Source: Phoronis australis (Eukaryota > Phoronida > Phoronidae). Taken from it: a stretch of DNA of 54,411 nt. The stretch spans positions 746,767 to 801,177 of the forward strand of contig NMRA01000138.1 of assembly GCA_002633005.1 (NCBI GenBank). The letters are read 5' to 3'. This document shows positions 23,842 through 34,900 of this stretch, piece by piece. The notes beneath the pieces were generated by a model. The model did no database searches. It was given only the letters and a program-made list of their open reading frames with translations, and was not told where the DNA came from. Each line of letters begins with the position of its first letter. Within the stretch, counting starts at the first letter, position 1. The position numbers were made by a program, and so were the translations under genes.

Positions 23842-25547
23842 AATGAAGCACGACGGGAAAGTAAGGCACAAGCTTCTCACATAAATATCTGCGTATCTAT
23901 TGTTCACTTTAGTTTTTCTTTCTTATAATAAAGATAGTAGTAAGCATTTATCGGTAACCGGCTAATGGCTTGCGAAATCCATACATCATTTGGCATGGGT
24001 AACGACATACTAAACAATATAAACTCAAGTGTTGACTTGAGGTGTGATTTAATTCACGGAAATGTCAATTTTGAAACTTGTTATCTTAGATCGTTCAATC
24101 ACATCGATGAGCTAAAATTATTCACAGTCTCAGCCGCATAACAAAATCATGGACTTTACATCATATTCTGCCAACGGCTCTGACACCGATTCAGTGCCGT
24201 GTGCTGTTTCATGGCCGTTTCAGATCCACCGCAAGCAATTAGCACTCCCGACTCATCCCCGCCCCAGTGCGACATTTCTCACTCCGGAGAACGGTGCACC
24301 CTTCAGGCTGTAACGAACGTCACAACACGCGTAATCCCAGAAATCCGATCTTGACAAAAATGATGAAAAACGATGATCCACCTTGCGGAATGAGTACGAA
24401 AGAGTAAGTCACGCCAGACCCCAACTCAGGCAATGCATGAAATTGGAATGCATTCACTGAGGACGAAAGCTAAATGTCCTCCTAGCAGAACGTTCACCTG
24501 GACCCTGATGCCTATACTGCAGATTATTGATAATTCTAAGGGCTGGTAAGTGCTTGTCATGGGACGTGTCTTGCCGTAAACTGAAATTATGACCAGTATC
24601 AGGGGCGGATCCAAGATTTTGAGTGAGGGCCGGGGCNAATGAAGCACGACGGGAAAGTAAGGCACAAGCTTCTCACATAAATATCTGCGTATCTATTGTT
24701 CACTTTAGTTTTTCTTTCTTATAATAAAGATAGTAGTAAGCATTTATCGGTAACCGGCTAATGGGCACCCAAAGCAGGCTACGATATATCATGCGACCTG
24801 CATAGTTAATGGTAGTGTCCAATAGGCGAAAACCATGGGACGCGCTGCACGTCGCATGGATCTCGCAAGTTAAAAATAGCTTGCGAAATCCATACATCAT
24901 TTGGCATGGGTAACGACATACTAAACAATATAAACTCAAGTGTTGACTTTAGGTGTGATTTAATTCGCGGAAATGTCAATTTTGAAACTTGTTATCTTAG
25001 ATCGTTCAATCACATCGATGAGCTAAAATTATTCACAGTCTCATCCGCATAACAAAATCATGGACTTTACATCATATTCTGCCAACGGCTCTGACACCGA
25101 TTCAGTGCCGTGTGCTGTTTCATGGCCGTTTCAGATCTACCGCAAGCACTCCCGACTCATCTCCGCCTGCGATATTTCTCACTCCGGAGAACAGTGCACC
25201 CTTCAGGCTGCAACGAAGGTCACAACACCGTAATCCCAGAAATCCGATCTTGACAAAAATGATGAAAAACGATGATCCACCTTGCGGAATGAGTACGAAA
25301 GAGTGAGTCACGCCAGACCCCAACTCAGGCAATGCATGAAATTGGAATGCATTCACTGAGGACAAATGCATAAATGAAAGCTAAATGTCCTCCTAGTAGA
25401 ACGTTCACCTGGACCCTGGTGCCTATACTGCAGATTATTGATAATTCTAAGGGCTGGTAAGTGCTTGTCATGGGACGTGTCTTGCCGTAAACTGAAATTA
25501 TGACCAGTACCAGGGGCGGATCCAAGATTTTGAGTGAGGGCCGGGGC
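23842..25547. repeat. Tandem duplication across a single-N join (23842-24636 and 24638-25547)
   Basis: The sequence resumes after the N at 24637 with bases that match 23842 onward almost exactly for several hundred bases. The second unit has an extra ~115 bases (about 24763-24878) and several small indels. This is what two alleles of one locus look like when placed side by side, though a true recent duplication cannot be excluded. Confidence 0.9.
24226..24420 (+). pseudogene. Decayed copy 1 of the last exon of gene 1
   Basis: Preceded by a TTTCAG acceptor-like site, as in the parent exon at 8816. Homologous landmarks in order: CACCGC, CCCGACTCATC, GAGAACGGTG, ACCCTTCAG, CACAAC, TGATGAAAAACGATGAT. 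The parent reading frame is broken by indels and stops. Part of the upstream intron is included, so it came from DNA duplication rather than reverse transcription. Confidence 0.7.
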
Positions 25548-26402
25548 TGGGCAGAGTATTAACCACTGAGGATTTTGCCCGTCACTTGCAAACCCAAACT
25601 GCCAAATGGAATTTGGGAGAATTTAAGGGGGGGGGGCATGGCCCCAAGTAAATCCGCCACTGAGTACTGTGTTGTGAGATCTTTTTGCGCAATTGTTACA
25701 ATTCATTAGGGCTGATAAAGAATATAGTGATTGCGCAGAGCTCAAGGAAATTAGTGCAGTACTCATAGCATTGTACCCTCAACTTGCATAAGGTTAATTA
25801 CCTCCCCGAACTTACACGTGATCACTCAAGGCGAAATCTGGGAAATCCTAGTTATGTTCCATTTACTTTTTGTGGTCGTAATTCTTAACTTACTTCGCAC
25901 AAACATAAATGGCAGAATTAAGCTTCTTCTACTTTTTCAAAAGCCGATCACCCCCTGCTGCAAATAATTTGAACCTTTTACTTCATGTCGTTTTAGGACA
26001 CAAACTTCAATCCAAGCAAATTATAGATTGCAACTTTCTTGTTTTTTGTTGGAAAATACGAAAAAAAATTTTTCGTGTGTCCGCCATACTGTTCTCAAGA
26101 GGTGACCGAAAAATTATCTATCTTACTTCACGACAATCTGTACTGTGGTTGATACAACCTCAGTCAACCTTCAAGTAAATCCCCAATAAGTGGTTGTAAC
26201 ATATTTCTGAATGCTGCTGATTGGAAAACTGTGATATTGGGTGTGAACAGAGATAAAGTAATTTAAAGATATGATATGATTTTGGACATGTGTATTTTAA
26301 TGTTGTTATTGACGTGTACTTGTATAATGTCTGTTGCCATGATAAAAGACATTTATTTAATATGAAAGCTTTCATTTACAATATTGCACAAAGCTAATAC
26401 TA
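25090..26402 (+). pseudogene. Decayed copy 2 of the gene 1 last exon plus colinear 3' UTR
   Basis: The last-exon homologue starts after TTTCAG at about 25134 and ends near 25300. Flanking sequence stays colinear with the parent: TCACGCCAGACCCCAA (parent 9025-9043), GCATTCACTGAGGAC (9076-9090), AAACTGAAATTATGACCA, and a nearly identical end at 26127-26402 (parent 9577-9860). The parent frame is destroyed. A MITE at 25511-25662 interrupts it and is absent from the parent. The distal UTR is far better conserved than the exon copy. Confidence 0.75.
25511..25662. mobile_element. hAT-like MITE
   Basis: Begins CAGGGGCGGATCCAAG and ends AAATCCGCCACTG, imperfect terminal inverted repeats of the CAGxGGCGGAT type known from hAT elements. 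A G-run and GGCATGGCCCC lie inside, as in many such MITEs. The target-site duplication is not clear. A truncated copy (24600-24636) ends at the N at 24637. Confidence 0.65.
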
Positions 26403-28920
26403 GTCTAGCAGTTACAAAGTCAACAAATCTGCATGTAAGAAACACAAGTCATAATACGTAAAACATAGTTAATTGACAATCAGATATGTTAAACATAAAT
26501 TTAAAAAACAAGGACATCAACGTAACAATAAAATTTAACACAAATTTTTAACAGAGAAAAACAAAAGATCTGGAAAACATCACTTGGTTAAATGAAGACA
26601 ATCTAAGGTTAGTGAATAGCCACCAAACCAGTGGTGCCTTGTGGTGTAAATTATATCTTATTGAAAATACGTATTTTGTAATTTTAATGCAAGGCAAAAT
26701 TAAGCTCGATACATTATGAACTTGCCTCAAAATTTACTCTTCTAAGTCAGAGACACAACAATTGATAGCTGTACAATGAGGGCGATGCAGCAATCCAAGG
26801 TGGGCATGTTTACGATGGCAAAGTACTGACTGGTAGAGAGTTGCATCATTTTGTTAACAATCCAGTTGGAACAAGACTCTGGAGTGGGTATCTCAGTAGA
26901 TTTTCCATCCAAAAAGGTAAAAAACAACCCCAACTGCTTGTGTTGGAGGAAATGTTGATGCAATGTTATCAAATGGTGATATTGGATTTTTAAGATGAGG
27001 CTTGAAGAACAGCGTTGGCTGAATCACTTGTTGTTTTTGCTCAGCATAAGTACAACACTGATAAACCAAGACACACTGGTATTTCGATGGGTCACACCCA
27101 CAAAAAGTTTAATTATATACTATATCGAGTCATTATCTCCCATGATTGCACGTGACCACTGACAGTAAATAATTCAGTGTAGAAACAACAGCAATTTTTG
27201 GAAATTGGAACTCCTTCTAACGAGGCCACTTTGGCAAAGGTAACAACAAAACCTTCAAGAAATCATTGTCAGCCTTCATCAAATATAGTTTGCTCCACCA
27301 GAAATGAAGTATAGTCATACTAGTCACCATCTTCTATAGCAGAAAATCAAAACTTGCACATTTGTACGACTAACAGTCATCTTAAAGCTTTTAAAACAAG
27401 ACCATTTGACTAGTAGGTCTAGGGACTAAGAATCTAAAGACTTGTAATACAGAACCCGAAAGGATTATAATGCTTATTAGTTAGTTAGTGCTAACAATTC
27501 AACAAGAACCAACAGATGGCGGTAGCAGAGCTACAGTACCTCAGCCAAGCCACACCACTCCAAGCAGGAACTGTGCACATAAGCGATTGCAAAACAGAGG
27601 ATTGACTGGTTAATGACAAAAATAAGTATACTATTGGCCAAATAGATTAGAAATCCTCATTTTAACGAAAATTATCTCTAGATGAGAAAAACATGAACCA
27701 AAAATATTAACTGAGGACACACTAACATGACCAGGTACATAAAATCCAGATATACGAGAGGTACATAGAACTAAATACTATACTACTAATTATTAAATAC
27801 CTGGTAAGTAGATTCACAACCACTTTTAAATCAACAATGATCATTTCTTGCTAAGGTTCAAGTCAGGAAATGCAGCAGAGCCTGTTGACTAGACTTTGAT
27901 GTATCAAATGAACATAATAATTAGTAAACTTGTCATAATATATTTATGAGTACTGCAGCCAAAGTATCATTAATTACTGGACCTTTCATCATATATCAGT
28001 GCCTAAATATTTAGGGAATTAGTGTTAGTAATTAGAAAGCTTGTGGTCCTAAGAATAAAATAAACATTTTAACAACTCAACTTCACACTAAACAAGTGGC
28101 CTTAGAGAGATGTATATGCATAATAGAAACATTATGATTTTAAAGAAGCCACAGGCATGAGTCTGACATGCCAGTAATTGGGGTTAATTTTGCTGACCAT
28201 AACACTACCTTGCAATAACTACTCTGACAATACCAGCGTCAAATGACAGCTTCGTCGTCAGTAGGTTTTGAACTGCTGACGATGTTACAAAAGTTCAAGT
28301 TCCTCACTGTAGTTTACACTGCAGTATTCCACTGACCAAGTTACACACCTGGAAAAAGTCTACAGAGATGGGAACAGCATTTTTGACCAATCCTTTACAA
28401 CAAAATGTACTCGCAATTTATTACAACACCAGAGTTCAAACTCTGTTCCCATGGATCTGACTCAGAAACAGGGCAAACTGTATAGTTAGACATTACTGTG
28501 ACGTGTTTTGTATGCATGAGAATGGCAAATGTATTGCACAGTGCTACTGGAAACTCAAAGTGTCAAGCAAGTGCAATGTCACCATTAACTTCTTATAGAT
28601 AAAAGTGCCAAAAGCAGATTCATAAAATAAGTACATATCTGTGCCAAAGGGATGCTGAAACCAATTTGAATGTGGATGTATTTTAGAGATTTCATTGACT
28701 TACCCAGGTGGAGCACCAACAAAGTTTACCCACTCACTTTTATGGACCAGTGAGCCTATCATATTTTTTACTGGTAATTTTGACAGTACCAAGAGCTTTC
28801 TCTTTACAAAATGTAACACGGAGAAGTGATCCTATTTCGCGACACATCCAGGCACACTTAGCGCATTTGAGTATTCCACCCGCAATTCCCTCTACTCCTA
28901 ATCATAACGTCACTCACGTT
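26403..28920. other. Intergenic region downstream of TMEM63, no gene recognised
   Basis: AT-rich. A minus-strand open stretch at 26742-26972 and a plus-strand one at 28708-29055 show no recognisable domain; the latter has no ATG at its start. This may include a long TMEM63 3' UTR, but no clear end could be fixed. Confidence 0.4.
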
Positions 28921-28922
28921 TA

Positions 28923-29039
28923 CTATAGCAGATTACACCAGAAGGTTCCCATCAAAACCCTCTATAGCAGATTACACCAGAAGGTTCCCATCAAAACCCT
29001 CTATAGCAGATTACACCAGAAGGTTCCCATCAAAACTCT
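28923..29039. repeat. Three tandem copies of a 39-bp unit
   Basis: Units start at 28923, 28962 and 29001 and are essentially identical, suggesting recent expansion. The 39-base length keeps an incidental plus-strand frame open. Confidence 0.95.
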
Positions 29040-29099
29040 CTCTTGCCAAGCTTGACCCAGTTACAAGCACGTCATCACACCTTTACATCAATCACACTT

Positions 29100-29408
29100 A
29101 AAGAAACATCTTCCACAATCCCTGATTAAAGCGACATATTCCAGAATGCCATGCCTGGTCATCATTCTCAGTGTTGCATGACTAGAGCAATGTATTCCAG
29201 AATGTCTATGCTTTATTATCATCCTCAGTGTGTTCTGACTAAAGCAATGCATTCCAGAATGATTAAGCCTCATCAGCATTCTCAACGTGTCCTGATTATA
29301 GCAACTTATTACAAAATGTCTATGCCTCATCAAAATCATTCTAGGTGTCCCGATTAAAGCAACATGTTCCAGAATGTCTATGCTTCATCAGCATTCTCAA
29401 TGTGTCCT
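29100..29408. repeat. Degenerate ~57-bp minisatellite that reaches into the TMEM63 terminal exon
   Basis: About five units built on ATTCCAGAATGTCTATGC, CATCAGCATTCTCA and TGTCCTGATTAAAGCAA. The outermost unit covers the minus-strand end of TMEM63: its reverse complement reads through the last codons (Arg-Thr-His) and the TGA at 29399-29397. Confidence 0.8.
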
Positions 29409-31924
29409 AAAGGTGTCCTCATGGTCTGTCTCGTCTGCATCCGACTCATCAGGCACAACGTTCACCTGGACCGTGCCATATGTTGCAGCAGCTGAACTGG
29501 CACCATTCTCTTCCACTTTATCACTGTCCACTTTAAGAATTGTTGGAACAAACGGCTGTAAATTATAAATGAGAACATTTAGAACTAAACAAAGCAATGT
29601 CCAGTTGCACTTATAAAGCATACAGGAATTGTGCGTCATCATTTACTATGAAATCATCGCACATAGTTCCGTCAGCATGCCACCTGTGGCTACATCAGTT
29701 AAAATGTTTGATATACATTTCCACATCAGTTTAAAAATTACACATTTATATGCACATCATTTCTTTATAAAATCACTTGTGTCATAAATGTTGAAAACTT
29801 GTTTGTGTATAATGCTCCTAAAGCAGGATTTACATAATCAACAATTTTCCTGCAACACTGTTGATCAACAAACTACTTTCAACAAAGCTTCAGTTCATCA
29901 ATAAGTACAGTTCACACACCACACATAACACACAATCAACATGATTGTTGAAGGCAATGTTTACAACAAATAACAAGATACGCTTATTACTATGGAGGAA
30001 AAAGTGACTTTGGAGGTAAAATCACCATCAAAATGGATGCTGCAGACATGATAGACACTGGTGTATTGCTGCAGATGGAATCAACACTTACAGTGAAGAT
30101 TCTGCAGCTTGGAACAGTGGAAAATTGATTATTTTCCTCAAGGTCAGATCTGGCAATAGGCAATGTTGGCCAGCCCAAATACAGCAATTACAATTAGAGA
30201 CAAACGATCATTCACTATGGTATTATAAACTATGGGCTATACGAAAATGTGACAGTGACTATTTTTAATGATTTTATGTACTGCCAAGTCTATGTTTAGA
30301 AATAATGCATTGTGAACAACTTAAGAAATATGATGAACGACAAAATCACCATGTCTCAATCTTTAGAATCAAGAAAATTCAATGTTTGCTTGAATTACAA
30401 ATTTTAGAGACTGTTCCTAAGTGGAGAAATTTATACAAAGTGTTCTGAAGTGAGTTTATTTGGACCAGTTATCATTGAGACATAAAAAATCTGGGCAAAA
30501 TACCATCATGAACTATGGAAAGTAAAGTTGTGGACATCACGCCACTTAGTGCACTGTACATTGGAAATTAGGTCAACGAGCTCGCGTACTCCAGGTAATG
30601 TACTATTGTGGCAGCATAGTAATCTTGTAGACAGAGACTGCAGCAGTTCTGATGCATCTGATTCATTTTCAGATGGATTGACTTTCATGATGTGGAAATG
30701 GTATTTGTCTGTTACCTTTTGGCTTGTACTGTATATCCAAGGACAAACAATTTCACTGGGCAAGTTGTATAAGAACAGTATGAGCCACAGGCTGCACTTA
30801 CATAACATACATTTGGTTAAGCTGTAAAGTAATGGTGGCATATGGCTGAAGTAGGTTGTTTTTATTTTATCACTCAAGGGTAAGACAAATTTCAAACATT
30901 GCCAATTGGTATACAATCAGACATTTACGATTAAAATCCACACTGATGTATCAAGTGCTTTTAATTTTCATCTATCCATCAACTGAGATTCACTGAAGAT
31001 GTAATTATCGTATTCAGCATCTACAAGTTTTATTTCAATCTGTTCTCAAGATACTGTAAACAGGAAACTGCATCACAGCCGAAGAGGACAAAAATAAAAT
31101 TGTGACTGCTGAACACAGCCACGCTTTCAATAAATTATGAGAGCAAGAAAGATGACTATCAGAACAAGGAGAATGAGAGAGCTGAATTGTTTTAGCCAAT
31201 AACCAGAAATATCTCGTGAACTAGAAATCTCAAAATCGGAAACGACTTGGCATCTACAGTCTTGGAATCGAAAGTGTTCAGTAAAGGCAGAGATAGGTTT
31301 TCGAAACCCAGTGAGACCGAAGTCAAAGGTTAAGAGTTCAGTGCACCATCACCACATCTCACCTCGGGTTCAGTTACCGGCTCAAATTTTACAGTATCTA
31401 GTTCGATGTATTTGTTAAATTCTTGAGATGGTGACTGTAAAATATAATGGTGATAGTAGGGCTGACAACAGGTAATTCAAGTGAAGCTGCTACGAGCCCG
31501 CATTCTTTCCAAGAAGAAAAGTTTTTAATTTAAAGCACTTACTGTTATAACATTGGACTCAGATAAGAAGTGATTTCTGGATTTAAAAAGAAGTGACAGT
31601 TGGTCATTCCTCGAGACAATGTTCAGGCCGTAGAAAGACACACCATGACAAGCCAACAGGTGGAGCCTGATCTCGAGCAATAACAAACTATCAGTTCTAC
31701 TGAAGGCCAGAAATTGCCTTAGATTTGACTAAGAAACACGCCAATTTCATGACAGTAAGTGGTCTAAATCAAAAGTTGTTTTTCATGATGCAAAGCGGGC
31801 TTATAGCGGGTTTGATCACCACTCATTCAATGTCGGGCATGTTTACCTTCTGTGGTGACACCTGTGACTCTTCTTGAAGTCTCCCGCCTTCCTCATCTAA
31901 ATCGTCGTCCACGTTTTCAAAACG
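29397..31924 (-). CDS. TMEM63: TMEM63 exons for the cytosolic C-terminal tail
   Basis: Exons 31847-31924, 31363-31434 and 29397-29555 give an acidic, Ser/Glu-rich tail with PFVPTILK, similar in position to the conserved PYVPRIL-like stretch of vertebrate TMEM63 tails. All three begin and end in phase 0, so any of the first two can be skipped without a frameshift. The terminal codons lie inside a minisatellite unit. Confidence 0.88.
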
Positions 31925-34900
31925 CTGGTGGGTGATAAACGGCATTAAAGTGACACAAACCATGTGGCTTCGTACAGAAATAGAGATATCCAAATACTAA
32001 AATTCAGTGCTTAATATGATTTGACCTTTACAGATTGGTACTAAAGTGCATAGATCGTTCATTCAAATACACCAATTACTATACATTCAAGATAGCTGCA
32101 GTTGATTGCTTGATGTTTCTCATAAATGTCTTCCTGACTCAGGCAGGAACTAATCTCAGTGAAACATTTGAGTACACTGTTACGCTGTGATGGATTTGCA
32201 ATATTGGTAATATTGGTAATATTTGTAATATTGGTAATATTGGTAAGTATTAAATAACTTCATTATGAAATGGAATATCTTTAAAATAAGTTTACAAGCA
32301 ACATGTGGAGCAAATAAGTGACAGTAGTTTACAACAAATAAATTTAATTCAAAACAAGTGGCAAGTTTGAAGAAATGACGGTAGCATTTTCAATTTATCA
32401 GGAAAAAAACAAACTAACGTGACGAGTGCAGGTTCTATTCCCTTACCTTATAACTGATGTGACTGTGTTTCTTGAACAGTCCAAAGAACAATCGACCAAT
32501 GAAAAGTATCAAGGTGAAGACCAACACAACAGAGATAGTAATGGACATGGCAAACCCTGAAAGAAAATGTCAGAATCACAAGTTTGAACTTCCCTACACA
32601 ACATGTCTAGATAAACAATGGTTCACCTACTGCGTGCATTCAGGTAATCGTATGACAGGCTTATCGTATGGTCATTGTACTCATGCAGGGGAACAGCTTC
32701 TTGCTTTCAATCAGAAGCTGATAAGAGATGTCTCCTCATTAGCGCCACCTAGTGAATACTGAGTTGCTCATCTGTTATAGTGGTGTCAACTGTTGAAAAG
32801 TTTGTAATGCAAATTCGCATTATGAACAAAACGTCAAAATAACAAATTTCAAAAAGCCAAACCAAATTATAAATCAATTTAAATTAAATGAAGGAAACAC
32901 CAGGATCATATTTAGCAGAGACCAGAAATGTTGTCTTTGTCTGTTTCAGAACCAAATGAAGCTGCAATTTGCAAGGAACATTATGTAGAGATACAACATA
33001 AATTCAACAAGTCAAGTAACTGACTTACAGTTTGTATTTTAACTAACCCAATAAATACAAAATTCATAATAGCTCCGGTTTCGAGTTGCTAAATGTTATG
33101 CTAGACTTAATGCCAGTATGACGTACACATATGTAACATCATTTCGGTATTCATGGCATTCCAAGTGACAGTCAGATATGTGACACCCATTTTACTCACA
33201 AAACATTGTCACAATGAATGTAGGGTTAAAATTAGATAATAATAGTCCAGATATATTGACAAAAACGTATTGGTTAACACAAACTGAATTGCAAACTAAA
33301 ATCAAAGATAACTTATCTGACAGTAAATCAGACAAATGAAAACACTTGACATTCCAAAATTTTTCTAAATTAAATTTCTACGGTAAAAATTTTGTCATTT
33401 TAATTAAGGTTGTTCCAACTTGAACAAGAATCAAGAAGGTTTACGAACTGTGTATGCCCTTCAATAAACGAGGTCGTCCAGAAATGACCCAAATAAATAA
33501 TTACTACAAGGCACACGATGGAGCAATGGTTGTGTTCAGAACATTACAGCAGAAACTAAAGGAGATGTTGGCAGTGTAGAGAGACGGTCAACTTACTGGA
33601 TCTCAGCAGCAGTAGGAAGAGAACATTGAATAGAAGAAGGATAAGAGCCACCATGACGTAGTTGATAGCACTGCTGTGGATATGACGATCTATCTTTGAC
33701 GGTGCGTAGGCGAAGTAGATGTTGTAGCGATCTATGACATGCTTCAGTGCCAGGTATATTAAACCTGGAAGAGACAAAATGAATTAATATAAGCAGCAAC
33801 TAGCTGTACCCTAGAAGTTATTGACTTATTGAAACCAAGAATACACGGTGTCAGCACCATCACGTAACCTTTGACTAGTAAATAATAAAACTCAGGACAC
33901 TGAGAACGTGAAGCTCGCCACTGGTATCATCATCTTGGTAAATGAGACATTAAGTAATCCAGGTGGCGCTACAGCACGTTAGCAATGCCAACTATTGGTT
34001 ATGCAGATGTCCACTCTGGCAAACTGGGCGAATACCACGAGTTGGGGTCAGTGCATATACTAGGGAGGCATTTGTGATTATGCAGATGTACATTCTGGCA
34101 AACTTGGTGAATACCACGTGTTGGGGTCAGTGCATATACCAGGGAGGCATTTGTGATAAACAGTCGTGTCGGAGCTGTTGGAATAAGCAATTTGAATGAA
34201 GTCCTGACTGAAATATTCGTTTTCCGCACCCAAAGCCCATGGCCACATAAACCATGTAATCATGAATCTCTAGCATAACAAAAGTTTGATGAATAGGAAC
34301 ACAGTCATGTAATCTGAGTTTGACAAGACTCCCGACTCATTTTGATTATAATTCTATTTTCTTAAAAACCCTAATGAACGCTGCCTTTGTCAATCTCCCG
34401 TGACTTAAAATTTTTGACCAGGACAACTAGCATCGAATTAGTCTCAACTGAGACTAAAAGTGATTTATAGGTATCATGAAAACTGATTGCAGAGGACTAA
34501 ATTCACTAACTTGGAATTGAAGCTGGTCATTTCAAGTGACAAAAGCAATATGGCTGTCAGCTGAATGATAAATAGACTGGTTCTGTGGCTGGACACTAGA
34601 TGACCTCGCTAGTTGATGCATTGGAGGCTTTACAAATTATTAAGACTGTGTACAGAACAGAAACATAATAACTATGAGATATTAACACAAAATGAAGACT
34701 TCAGTCCACACGATATTGTGAAGCAAAATGGACATATTGCAGTTGAACAATGCCCAGCCACTTACCAAAAGGCACGATAAGAGGGCACGGTACGCTGTAG
34801 ACAACAATGACAGTGAATGTACACAACAGCCAGGCATAGTTCTGACCATACTGGAACTCCCATAGAACTTTCTGGAATTCAACAGAGACAACTGTGACAT

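Noticed and set aside
26742-26972. Minus-strand frame ending in a hydrophobic stretch, downstream of TMEM63
   Set aside because: No ATG context, no domain and no splice partners; possibly 3' UTR.
28708-29055. Plus-strand frame of 115 codons with a hydrophobic start and three copies of a 13-residue unit
   Set aside because: Its first codon is GTG with no ATG before the repeats, and the repeated part simply translates a 39-bp tandem repeat.
30506-30916. Minus-strand open stretch of 136 codons between the last two TMEM63 exons
   Set aside because: The flanking TMEM63 exons are both phase 0 and join directly. The stretch has no donor/acceptor pair that gives a convincing in-frame exon, though a Ser/Glu-rich part ([16 protein letters not shown]) resembles the tail and an alternative exon cannot be fully excluded.
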